In this document: positions 34,730-44,171 of the stretch, piece after piece
Layout: every line of letters starts with the position of its first letter
Position numbering within the stretch: position 1 is the stretch's first letter
NCBI RefSeq assembly: GCF_036884655.1
Contig: NC_088331.1
Location: 14,089,001-14,153,000 of the forward strand
DNA length: 64,000 nucleotides
Source of the DNA: Musa acuminata AAA Group
Taxonomy: Eukaryota; Streptophyta; Magnoliopsida; Zingiberales; Musaceae
Direction of reading: 5' to 3'
Translations under genes and position numbers: made by a program
The notes under the pieces: model-generated
What the model was told of the DNA's origin: nothing
Databases searched by the model: none
What the model saw: the letters and a program-made list of their open reading frames with translations, nothing else

Positions 34730-34807
34730 GAACGTTGGCGTAGAATGGCAATGGAGAAGATTGGCAGCGAGAAGAGAGCTTGCTCTAGGCAAGCGGCTCT
34801 GATACCA

Positions 34808-35001
34808 TGATAAAAAGAATAGAAGATAAGAACAATTATTGAAGAAGCTTTATTGAAGTAACTTTAGCTTAAATACATTAACATGTCCCTCTCTTATTTA
34901 TACAGATTAGGAGAGAGGATTTTCCTTAACAGAATAGAGGATTTCCCTAAACAGAGTAGAGAGATTTTCTCATATAGTTGAGGAAATCTTATCTGCTATC
35001 A
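34808..35001 (-). repeat. TRIM-like LTR, reverse, right end of composite
   Basis: 194 bp. On the minus strand it starts TGATAGCAGATAAG and ends TCTTTTTATCA, followed by TGGTATCAGAGCC. It is almost the same as the + strand LTR at 28402-28590 (both have TGATAGCAG and TTTAAGCTAAAGTTAC) and less like the LTRs at 27564 and 29383. CCTCT follows at 35002-35006. Confidence 0.75.
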
Positions 35002-35006
35002 CCTCT

Positions 35007-35129
35007 ATATTTCTTTCTTTTGCACTAAATTTTGAAAGCAATTCAGGGACATGCTTTTCATAGGATTGAGGACAGAGGACAGTAGTTAGTTATCGAAACT
35101 TCGGTTTTGAAGCTCTTCTATAAGCAATG
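35007..35129. other. Right remainder of the foreign DNA
   Basis: Continues the unique-looking sequence interrupted at 27563 (the pre-insertion site reads ATAGGTGCCTCTATATTTC) and gives way at about 35130 to LTR sequence. The edge is approximate. Confidence 0.3.
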
Positions 35130-35612
35130 GAACTATGCAAATTGAGATAGCAAGAAAAGAGCACAAAAATTTTGTGATTCTAAATGTGTAAACTCCTCTG
35201 AAAGTGTTGAGTTCCTTTCTTCTTAAGTTTCTAAGTCATTCTAAGGGAGACGTGAGGATTACTTGTAAAAGAGAGTTGTAAAGATTCTCTTCTAAGCTTA
35301 TGAAAAGGAGAAAATAATTGTAACAAAGATAATTGATCTTCATCCATTGAAAAGAAGATTATTAGTGAATACCGATGGCCTAAATGGAGGAGGAATCGAG
35401 AGTGGACGTAGGTCGCGATGATTGAATCACTATAAATTTGATGTGTATTTCCTTTTATGTTATTTATTGCTATTGCTTACTGATTTAATTGCTTACTACA
35501 CTTATATTCTATGTTAAACACATTTTCGATACTGGTTTCATCGAACAAATTTTCGAATCGATTGTCCATTTTGAACCTCCCTCTCCCCCCTTTTAGTGTA
35601 ACGATCCTAACA
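35130..35612 (+). mobile_element. A0 3' LTR, right part
   Basis: Matches the downstream half of the A1 LTR (about 7120-7574), with blocks such as GGAGGAGGAATCGAGAGTGG and GTAGGTCGCGATGATTGAATC, then a C-rich end, TTTTAGTG and CGATCCTAACA at 35612. This is the right end of A0. The left end of A0 is missing, so no duplication can be checked. Confidence 0.7.
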
Positions 35613-36784
35613 TGACGTAACTCATGTGACAAATAATAATTTAGCTCATATGACTAAGTATAACCCAGCCCATGTGAGCCAACATTTCCCAACTAATATG
35701 ATTAGGTCTTAATTGAATTAAGTTTAGTTTAAGTCAATTAATCTATTCGAATTAGGGTCTAAGTTAATTATGAACTATTGAAAAATTGATGCATCATATA
35801 TTTATACTTTAATGAACTTCAAAATTTTATCTGAAGGTGTCTTTTGAAAATAATTATTTTTCTAATTAAATTAATGATATTTATGTGATTGTTATTATAT
35901 GTGACTATGTTGAATAGTTAACATTGGAAACATATGAAAGGAGCTATGGGTTTATTACGGAGTCACTAATAAATATAGTCTAATAAGTCATATATTCTCT
36001 CATGAATGATTATGATTGACTATATATCCACCTTAGTCGGGTAGGCTGATTCCCTTTAGGAATTAGTAGTTAGATATAATGGTTAAATGATTTCTTCATC
36101 TTTTGTTGGGAGTACGATATAGGTTTTTGCTATCGGTGTTGGAAGGAATCTATCTCGTAAAATATATCTCTCCATCCAATATTAAAAGATTGCACCATCG
36201 GATATGATGTCTTTTTTATCATACTATAATATATATCACTAAAATTGATTGCATATTATTGATGTATGATCTTATTTACTGTATAAGAATTATCATTATT
36301 TTTTTATTGCATGAGTTTCATGATAAATTGATATATTATAATTTTATATTAAATTATTAATATTTATATATTTTTTATGAATATTAAAATTATTTTTATA
36401 TTTTTCAAAAGTTTTTAAGATAATATACTTTTATCTTATATTTATTTTCAGATTACCTTACTATTTTATAATAGATCTAAGACTTAGGTGAATGAACTTT
36501 TCTCATCACTCATGCCCTACTAAGATGCTTTTATTTTTTCAGTTAAAAAATATTTAGTATTGTAAACATAAAAATTTCAATTCAAAGATATTTTTAAAAA
36601 AAATATGAATAATAAAATAATAATTTATTTTTTATAAATATAAGATGTGACATAAATTAATTTTACTGTTGGTTAGAAGTTATTAATCTGAATCTTTAAA
36701 TGGATGTTAATAGTAATAATTTTTATATATGAAGGATTTTAATATTAGATGGGAGATCTGAATAAACCATTTCTAAACTTTTCA

Positions 36785-36786
<2 letters not shown>
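35613..36786. other. AT-rich noncoding DNA upstream of the first GST gene
   Basis: No credible gene. It opens with CATATGAC/CATGTGAC-type words (35620-35690) and is about 75% A+T or more from 36240 on. The last few hundred bases are the likely distal promoter of the first GST gene, but I see no clear element apart from the simple repeats that follow. Confidence 0.4.

Positions 36787-36866
<80 letters not shown>
36787..36866. repeat. (TA)n microsatellite
   Basis: About 40 uninterrupted TA units, ending about 95 bp before the GST start codon. Unbroken length implies high mutability. ORFs of Tyr-Ile repeats here are artefacts. Confidence 0.95.
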
Positions 36867-36869
<3 letters not shown>

Positions 36870-36915
36870 GTTACACTCAAGGGAAGGCCACATTTGCAGT
36901 CAACGCTACTCATCC

Positions 36916-36922
36916 TAGAGAG

Positions 36923-36959
<37 letters not shown>
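36916..36959. repeat. (GA)n tract in the 5' leader
   Basis: About 20 GA units with one GC interruption, ending two bases before the ATG at 36962. The second GST copy has only GAGGAGAGGAGAAGAGAG there, so the tract was expanded in the first copy or lost in the second. GA tracts at plant promoters can bind BBR/BPC factors; a role here is inference. Confidence 0.9.
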
Positions 36960-36961
<2 letters not shown>

Positions 36962-36962
<1 letters not shown>

Positions 36963-39900
36963 TGACGCTGAAGGTGTACGCCGATCGAATGTCGCAACCA
37001 TCACGGGCGATTATAATCTTCTGCAAGTAATATTTCCTAACGCAATTTCTTTACATTTTCGGTTTAATCTTTTCGATTAGATGTTGGATTGGGAAGACAA
37101 ATCTCTCGCTTTCTATGTTGGGATTAGATTCGTCTCCCTTGGGCTCTACGATTTATCGTGGGAAATTTTGGTTCTTGAATTCAGGGTCAACGGCATCGAT
37201 TTCGAGGAGGTGAGGATTGATCTCGTGAAGCGTCAGCATCGCTCGCCCGAATTCAAAGGTCCCGTTTTGCGACTCCAATTCATAGTTATGCCCAGCATAT
37301 CTGAATCACAGACAAATCAATATTGAATAGTAATACTATGGAGTGAGATTTTACGAAATAGCATCTTCGCAATCTAGCTGTAAATTAGTGCTGTGAAAAA
37401 GCATGGGTTTGTTGAATAGTAGTAGTGATTGCAAGATATCTGTGTTATATGATAGTAGAATCTTGAAAAGCAATAAATAAAATAATTTTAAGAGATCGCT
37501 AATAATGATGCTTTGTTGATGTTTTTAGTATCCTATAAAGAGGATAACAGAATGTATAATCAACTAAAGATTTTTTATCTAGGGTTTAGGCAATACTATA
37601 TATGTTCCGGATCAGTAGGAGGAAGAAAGTGGATTGAGCAAGGTTGATTATGGTTATCTTTTATAGCAAAAGTATGCCAAACGAAGAATTGAGAACAATG
37701 GAGATTATGGTTTTGTTAGATTACAATTCTTAGAATATCTACCATCATCAGTGGGGACACCAGACAGACACTTATTTGTCCATGATGCTCCTTATGTTTT
37801 ATTTGACAGAAATAACTACTTTATCTCAATGTTTGAACATGAGAAATCATAATGTGAATATCTTGTTTCTGCCCTTCTGCTCAATCTAAATGTGCAAGCT
37901 TGTCTCATCTTTGCTGATTTACTAACTAAGCATACCTTTTTCAGTATACTCCACCTCTTTCTTTTCTGGATGTACTGACTCAGATGCTTTACTCAGAAAT
38001 AAACCCAATGGGACAAGTTCCAGCTGTTGTTGATGGAAGATATAAGCTCTTTGAGAGGTAGATGTTGATTATTTAAGTTTTTGCTTAAATATATTATCTT
38101 TTAATGCTTCTCCTGTCCTTGATTACATGTGATTCCTTTCATGGTGGTAACTGAGTCTTCATTTAGGGCAGTGTCACATATCTTTGAATAATTTGTCCTT
38201 ATAGTAGACTGCCCATTATACTGCTTTTATTAGGTTTTGTTTCATTGATACAATCAGCTCTTTTTGTTCAACTCACAGGCAATGGTTGCCATGTCATGCT
38301 GAGAACAACATGTTTCAAAATCATGTTAAGTTGAAAATTTTCATTTTTTTCTGTTTTTCTTTCCCTTTGCACTTATATGAGCATTTGATGTTGCTTTCAT
38401 TTCTGGGGAACCAACCATGTGGCTGGTCTATAAATAGGTACTAAAGAGAAAATGAAAAGTATCCTAAACTGAAACAAAATATGTTAGGATTAGGTCTATA
38501 TGGACTCAAATCAGAGACCTTCTCGAAAAAATAGATTAAACTGATTATTATCAAATAATACAAGCTGTTCCAAAGACCCAACATGAGTTTTGTTGCATTG
38601 GGTTCTTTCGTCAACTGTCTTAATGATCAGTAAGTCTACCATTATTGTATTCTAATCTAGGAGCAATACCAAAATGTTTCAATGAAGGGTTACTTTTTTT
38701 ATACCTTTAACTGGTTGAATTAATCAACCAAATGCTCCTATTCCTTGACTTATGAACAAAACTTGAATCCCATCGGATCCCATCATTCTACATTTGTTTG
38801 TTGTTGCAGCACCTTTCTGGTAAGTTGTCATACATCAAAGTGGTATCAGATTTCTTTTCTGTTACCTTGTAATTTATCGCACATCCTGAACTTGATGCAT
38901 TACCTTTTGAATGGCCCTTATGTAGACATGATGGTTTACTATGAAGATATTAAATTTTATGGGCACTTGAAACTCTAGAATAACCTTGGTATTCTTGAAC
39001 AAATAAATGCTACAGTAGATATAAGTTTCAGGCCAACTTGAATAGACTCTAAATTCTCAAAGATAAGGGTAAAATAACTAATAACAATTAAAAGAAAAGG
39101 CCCAACAAGAACATTATGATGTCTTATGAATAAAGAATTTTCTATGGCAGTCATTTTACTTTCATATGTTTGTTTCATTGTATAATTTCCAAGTCTGAGA
39201 TCACTGTCATGCTAATTTATCTGTATTATCATATATGCCTCATGAACATCTGTACCTTTCTTACTCAAATTGAATATTCATCTTATTTTAAATTTAATTC
39301 TAAATCTTGATAATTTTTTTATGTTAAATTTCATTTTGTTTATTCAATTTTGACATTTAAACATACCAAATATTTTTGTCTGCATCCGTCTTTATGGAAA
39401 ACTGTATCTAATTGACTTATTTTTTTGGTCCAGTCATGCCATTTTGAGCTATCTTTCCTGTGCATTTCCAGGCATTCCGGACCATTGGTAATTTACAATG
39501 TGTCATTTACATTCCTTTGCTCTGTCCATCAATTGTGTGGGTTTATTCTCATACTATATTTTCTCAGACAACCTGATAGTCTCCATGGGGCCTTAGCTTT
39601 ATGCTGTTGATAAACAACTAGTACATTTCTCTGATGACCTAATAGTTTTCTGAGGCTTAACTCTTATGTTGTCAGAAACAATTTATATACTACAGCCTTC
39701 ATGTGAAGGTCATGATAGGTCAATTTTCATAAGTACTTATCTCTAATTTTTAAATGTTATAAACAACCATAAATCATCATTGTCAAGAAAGATAAATAAG
39801 CATATGGTACAAAACATTTTTAAGTTGCAATGGCATAACTTGGTATTATTGGATACTCCAAAATGATTTTTCCTTCACATTTGAGACAAAGGAATATCCA

Positions 39901-42351
39901 GTAGTAAAAGAATAATTTATCTAGCCTATCTCTTCTATTTGTTCATATAATGCTGGCAAAAGCTTAACTGGCTAACATTTAACTGCTCGCTCAAGCTACC
40001 TTGCTCTAATAATATTAATAAACAAACAATAGGAACAGGAGGAAAAGTGACCTTTGAAGTTATATCTTTATATTATGTAGGAAAACAATGGTTATACATT
40101 AAGTGGACTACTTGATACATTGGAAGCATACATCTATTTGATTCTTTATTAGTGAAAGATGTACTATTCCTTTTTGTTATGACATTAGACCATGGATGTC
40201 AGATAGAAATACCACTTGTACTTTTGTTTGTGTTCTTTATCATGGCCATCTCAAGATAAGTTTGACTTTGTAACTCGTGTTTTATATGGAAGGTATCCTG
40301 CTGATCTCTTCACTAGAGCCAAAATTCAGTCCATATTGGATTGGCACCACACCAACCTACGCCGTGGTGCAGGTATGAAAAAGCTCCATCCTCTCATTTC
40401 TATTTTCTGAATGAAGAACATGGACATATTAATTCTTATAATGCTAGTTTTCCTAAAGACATCCATGAGAAGAGGTTGAATTTATGTTAAAATATATCCA
40501 AGAAATTAACAATAAAGAAATACTTAAGGCAAAGGATGTGTTCACTAACTTAAAGAATCTAAGTTGCTGAGAAACTTAAATTCATGTCTTTAGACACAGT
40601 TGTGGTTGTGACATCTGATTCACCAACCATCTGAAGATTAAACTAGTGATGGTTGGGAATAACAATGGCAAAAATGATGAGTTTTAGTTGATTTCATGGC
40701 ACATATCCCTATAAATGTTGGAGGGAAGTTCTTAAGAGAAATGAGTTGGAATATGAGCCCTCAGTTTGAGTTTGTTGGTTTCATATAAGACTTGAAGAAT
40801 GTTGCCTTCATTTATTGGTTGTTCTCTTCCTTATAAGTTTTATTTCATATAGTAGACAAGGATTCCTAACACCCAGGGTTTGCAATACCGTACGTATTGG
40901 TCCGCCAGCAGATCGGCACACAAAACCGTCTGCTACTGGGCGGTATCAAGCATTTGGCCTCGTATCGGGCGATATGGGGCTATACCGGGCGGTAACCTTC
41001 GAAATTTCAATCATTACTAACCTATACCGGTTGGTATCGTTCGATTTCGACTATTATCGACTTGTACCAGTTGGTACTCGTCGATTTCGACCGTTATCGC
41101 CTTAGACAAAGGAGCTAGAGAAACCAAAGATTGATCCCATCGACCTCCATTTCTACAAAAGATTCAAAGCCAATGTTAGAGTGAGTCGAAGCGGCAGAGA
41201 ACCAAAAGGGTCCTTTACTTGATGAGGTGGGAGATCCTCAACGTCTTGTACGTTTTATCACCGAAGCAATAGAAGAAGAGGAAGCGCATCCCTAGTAGGA
41301 GAAAAATCTCCCTCGGTCAGAACGTGACGGAAGGGGCTAGACAATATTTATTTCTAACTTAAAAACCCTATCCTAACCTTTTTTTTTTTTTTTTAGGTAT
41401 TTTCGGAGGGTTTTATGCTTATTTTAGGTATACCGCTCGGTATGTCGTATCGTACCATATCAAGCAAAGCTCAGTACACTAGTACGATACGAGATTAAGA
41501 ACCTTGCTAACATCAGAAACCAATGGGCATTCTTCGTCTTTTCCTTTTTCCATCACATCATAGTTCATTACATTTGTGATTTTCTAGTTTGATGAGACTT
41601 GACAGCCCGATTGCTTTTTATTATTTGCAGCAACCTTTGTTCTTAACCGTGCACTGGGACCTGCACTTGGTCTTCCATTAAACCCACAAGCAGCGAATGA
41701 AGCTGAAATATTTCTTAGAGCGTCCCTTTCAAAGATAGAGTCGCTTTGGCTAAAAGGAAATGCAAAATTCTTATTGGGAAATTTCCAGCCATCCATTGCA
41801 GATCTCAGCCTTGTCTGTGAGATTATGCAATTGGAGGTATGTCACTTGATGCATACTCATTGTGTTTTATGACTATTACATACAGTTATGGAAAAGAAAA
41901 TATAATTTTATTTAAATCCATGCATTTTCTTATCATATCTTACAAACTACTACAGTATCTGTGGTTTTCAATAATTGTAATTTGCAAAGAGAAAAATAAG
42001 CAAATATGAATTAGACTGGATACAATATAGTGGGATAACATGAAGCACATGGATGCAAGATGCTAATCTTTGGAGCTGTCATCCAAATTTTGATACATCA
42101 TAATAATTTCTGAAGCTATTTAATAGTGCATCCCTTTGCTTCAGGTAGTGGATGAGAAAGATCGCCACAGAATATTGGGGCCTCACCCAAAGATTTTGCA
42201 ATGGATCGAAAATGTAAAATCTGCTACCAGTCCTCATTTTGAGGAAGTCCATGAGATTCTGTACAAAGTCAAGGCAAGGCTACACAGCAGGCTGGCCAAC
42301 GCAAAACCTAACGATACTCATCTCAGCATGAAACCCAACCCGAAGCTTTAA
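36962..42351 (+). CDS. GSTT: Theta-class glutathione S-transferase, copy 1 (seven exons)
   Basis: Exons are 36962-37026, 37185-37258, 37997-38057, 39434-39487, 40293-40372, 41631-41836 and 42145-42351. All have GT..AG introns and join in phase to 248 aa, the usual size for plant theta GSTs. The enzyme conjugates glutathione or reduces organic hydroperoxides. The N-terminal thioredoxin-like fold (1-75) starts MTLKVYADRMSQPSRA with catalytic Ser11. VPA (cis-Pro55) and E66-S67 form the glutathione site. The helical C-terminal domain has DWHHTNLRRGA, KFLLGNFQPSIADLSLVCE and a 16-residue tail absent from copy 2. The last residues, PKL, could be a plant type-1 peroxisomal signal; Arabidopsis theta GSTs end in SKI-like signals. 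Intron 5 holds a MITE (40875-41506). Exon borders are read by hand from splice signals and homology. Confidence 0.92.
40875..41506. mobile_element. MITE in intron 5 of GST copy 1
   Basis: About 632 bp. The left end AGGGTTTGCAATACCGTAC is matched, inverted, by the right end CAAGGTTCTTAATCTCG with ATCGTAC after it. The flanks CTAACACCC (40866-40874) and CTAACATCA (41507-41515) agree at 7 of 9 bases, which suggests a MULE-type 9-bp duplication. The inside is full of ACCG/CGGTAT words and has no protein. Intron 5 of copy 2 lacks it: 636 bp against 1258 bp. Confidence 0.65.
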
Positions 42352-42942
42352 CTTGATCAAACTGGTGATTTGATGCAGCAGTTTACATTGCAGTGACAGA
42401 GCACTAAAACAGTGTTGCTATGTGTGTGTTTATTTTAGATGTTTCCGAAGGATTTAAAACAATCATTGAAGTTGTCTTATACGTGACGCATCATAAAAAT
42501 AATGATCAAATCCAAGCTGCTGCATATTTCCATATGCTGATTGTGAAAGCTCTGCAGTACTGTGATATATTTATATTCCATGTGAGCCATCCTCTTCGGA
42601 CCTTAATGGAGAGTTTATTTAAGAAGTCATTACCTATAATATGAAGAATTTCTTTTTCATATCACTTAAAACAATAGACCTTTACATGTTTTCTTTTGAT
42701 TGTCCAAGTACATAGATGTAGAGTCAATTGTATTGCTTTCCTTCCACAAAAAAGGTCACCAGCTTCAGATGTAGAGAAAGAATTTGTTGGATATTTTTTT
42801 TGTACCCACCAGAGTGAACATTGGTGTCTTGCTAAAGTTGTTCCTTTGAGATTTTGCAAAATTGTGGATTCAGTTTCCAAACTTTTTACATACTGCATTG
42901 TGCAATTGGAAAATTTGAATCTATTTGGTGTTATTTACTATT
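42352..42942. other. Downstream region of GST copy 1
   Basis: 3' untranslated and intergenic sequence. Possible poly-A signals are weak; CATAAAAATAATG (about 42490) is one. The reading 42696-43175 runs into the next repeat, resembles nothing I know, and is not called a gene. Confidence 0.4.
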
Positions 42943-43461
42943 GGGTGACTTTTCTAAAAATACCCATACTTTTCGTATTTTCAAAAGATATCCTTCTTTT
43001 ATTTTTTGCCCAAACAATAAATACCCTTAATTTAAAAAAAATTAAAATACCTCTAAAAATTTTCATCTATTTCTTTACTAGTTTTCAACTGTTACAGTAT
43101 TTTTATTTAACTCATGATAGTGTTTTATTGATTATTATAAATTCTTTAAAAATCATTAAAAAATATTACAAGTGATATCATATTATGACTCCTTAGTTTA
43201 AAATTATTACTCATAGATCATTACAATATCATATTTTTATAATTAATTTAATTAAGATTTAAAATCTATTTAGATTATTTACGGTGTTCTTAAGTAGGTT
43301 TTACAGTATTTTTATTTACTATGATAACCAAAAATACTATAAATTTTTTTTTGAAGAGTAAGTTGGGTTTTCTTTTAATTAAAGATATTATTTAAAAAAT
43401 AAAAAGAAAAGAATCGATGGGAAAATACTCGAGATATAAATATTTTTATGGAAAATCGCCC
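42943..43461. mobile_element. AT-rich MITE between the GST copies
   Basis: About 519 bp with inverted ends: left GGGTGACTTTTCTAAAAATA, right (in complement) GGGCGATTTTCCATAAAAAT. The interior is over 75% A+T with no ORF of note. The flanks (TTATTTACT and TTATGATTT) agree poorly, so the target duplication and superfamily are uncertain; the long imperfect ends would suit MULE-type MITEs. Confidence 0.5.
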
Positions 43462-44171
43462 ATTATGATTTAGAGGTTAATATGTTGCCGCAACAAACTT
43501 TTCTGTTGATTAGTTCATTTAAGACAACCATGTCGTTGTAACGTCAATTCGATTTAGCCATTAAAAGTTCTTTGGATTTGCTTCCACATGAGGTCATATT
43601 TAAGTGTGAGGGTTTGCAATGTTATGATTCGTTCTTGAATGCGAATTGTCGCATCGGGAGAAAATGGATGAGAGTGCGACAAATATGTTTCGACTCGGCG
43701 GTGGTGAAGTAGATCGGAGATGAGCCCCGATTCATTGCTCGGGATGAGTTCAACTACCGATAGGGATTCGATCAACGCAAGCTTCCTTGGGAAAAAGACA
43801 TCTCAACATTGGATCCACGACTTTGTGTACATCTTGATTCATTGAACTGTCGAAGAGGACGACAGTAATCAAAGTTCTCCCAGCTATGTGCCAAAATTGG
43901 CACCAAAAGATCGGTTGTCAAGCTCTGTTTCCACAGTAAGAAGACAAGGAAGACGAAGAACGGAGACCGTCCAAGAACGCGAAATTGTCCTTTGACAGTT
44001 CGATGGTGTTTGATTCAGTTAGTTGGGGAACATTGATTCAATAATAACTGTTGGTTCAATGATTCTTATTATTCGAAAAAGTTTCGTTGCTCATTTTTTT
44101 TTCTCTTATAAAGAGGATTTCATACTTGCAATGCACTCATACTGAGGATAGAAGAGGAGAGGAGAAGAGAG
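43462..44171 (+). promoter_or_regulatory. Upstream region of GST copy 2
   Basis: Unique-looking, moderate GC, no gene. A TATA-like CTTATAAAGAGG at about 44104-44115 lies about 65 bp before the ATG at 44172, followed by a purine-rich leader. It shares little with the DNA upstream of copy 1 beyond the last roughly 40 bases. Confidence 0.4.

Larger units (their letters stand above)
27564..35001. mobile_element. TRIM-like composite with inverted terminal LTRs
   Basis: A small LTR family (LTR 194-197 bp, start TGATAGAAGATAAG, TATAAATA box, AATAAAGC poly-A signal, end CTTCTATTATTTCTATCA, primer site TGGTATCAGAG, purine tract GCGGGGGCA) is present in five LTR pieces. On the + strand are LTR 27564-27760, internal 27761-28401 and LTR 28402-28590. 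In reverse are a truncated LTR 28586-28688, internal to 29382, LTR 29383-29579, internal with a further element, and LTR 34808-35001. The outer ends are both LTR starts facing outwards, yet CCTCT flanks the whole at 27559-27563 and 35002-35006. Confidence 0.7.

Noticed and set aside
6269..35617. A single element from the LTR at 6274 to the LTR end at 35612
   Set aside because: The flanks AAGGT and TGACG do not match, while AAGGT recurs at 8574-8578 and restores gag of the host, so 6274-8573 is its own insertion.
36749..37030. ORFs with Tyr-Ile and Glu-Arg repeats before and over GST exon 1
   Set aside because: They are translations of the (TA)n and (GA)n tracts; the GST frame starts at 36962.
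37081..37326. 81-codon ORF beginning MLDWEDKSL
   Set aside because: It is intron 1 sequence read into GST exon 2. The splice acceptor at 37183-37184 and the match with copy 2 fix the true exon.
42696..43175. 159-codon ORF downstream of GST copy 1
   Set aside because: Half lies in the AT-rich MITE and gives a Phe/Ile/Lys-rich sequence with no homology I can see.
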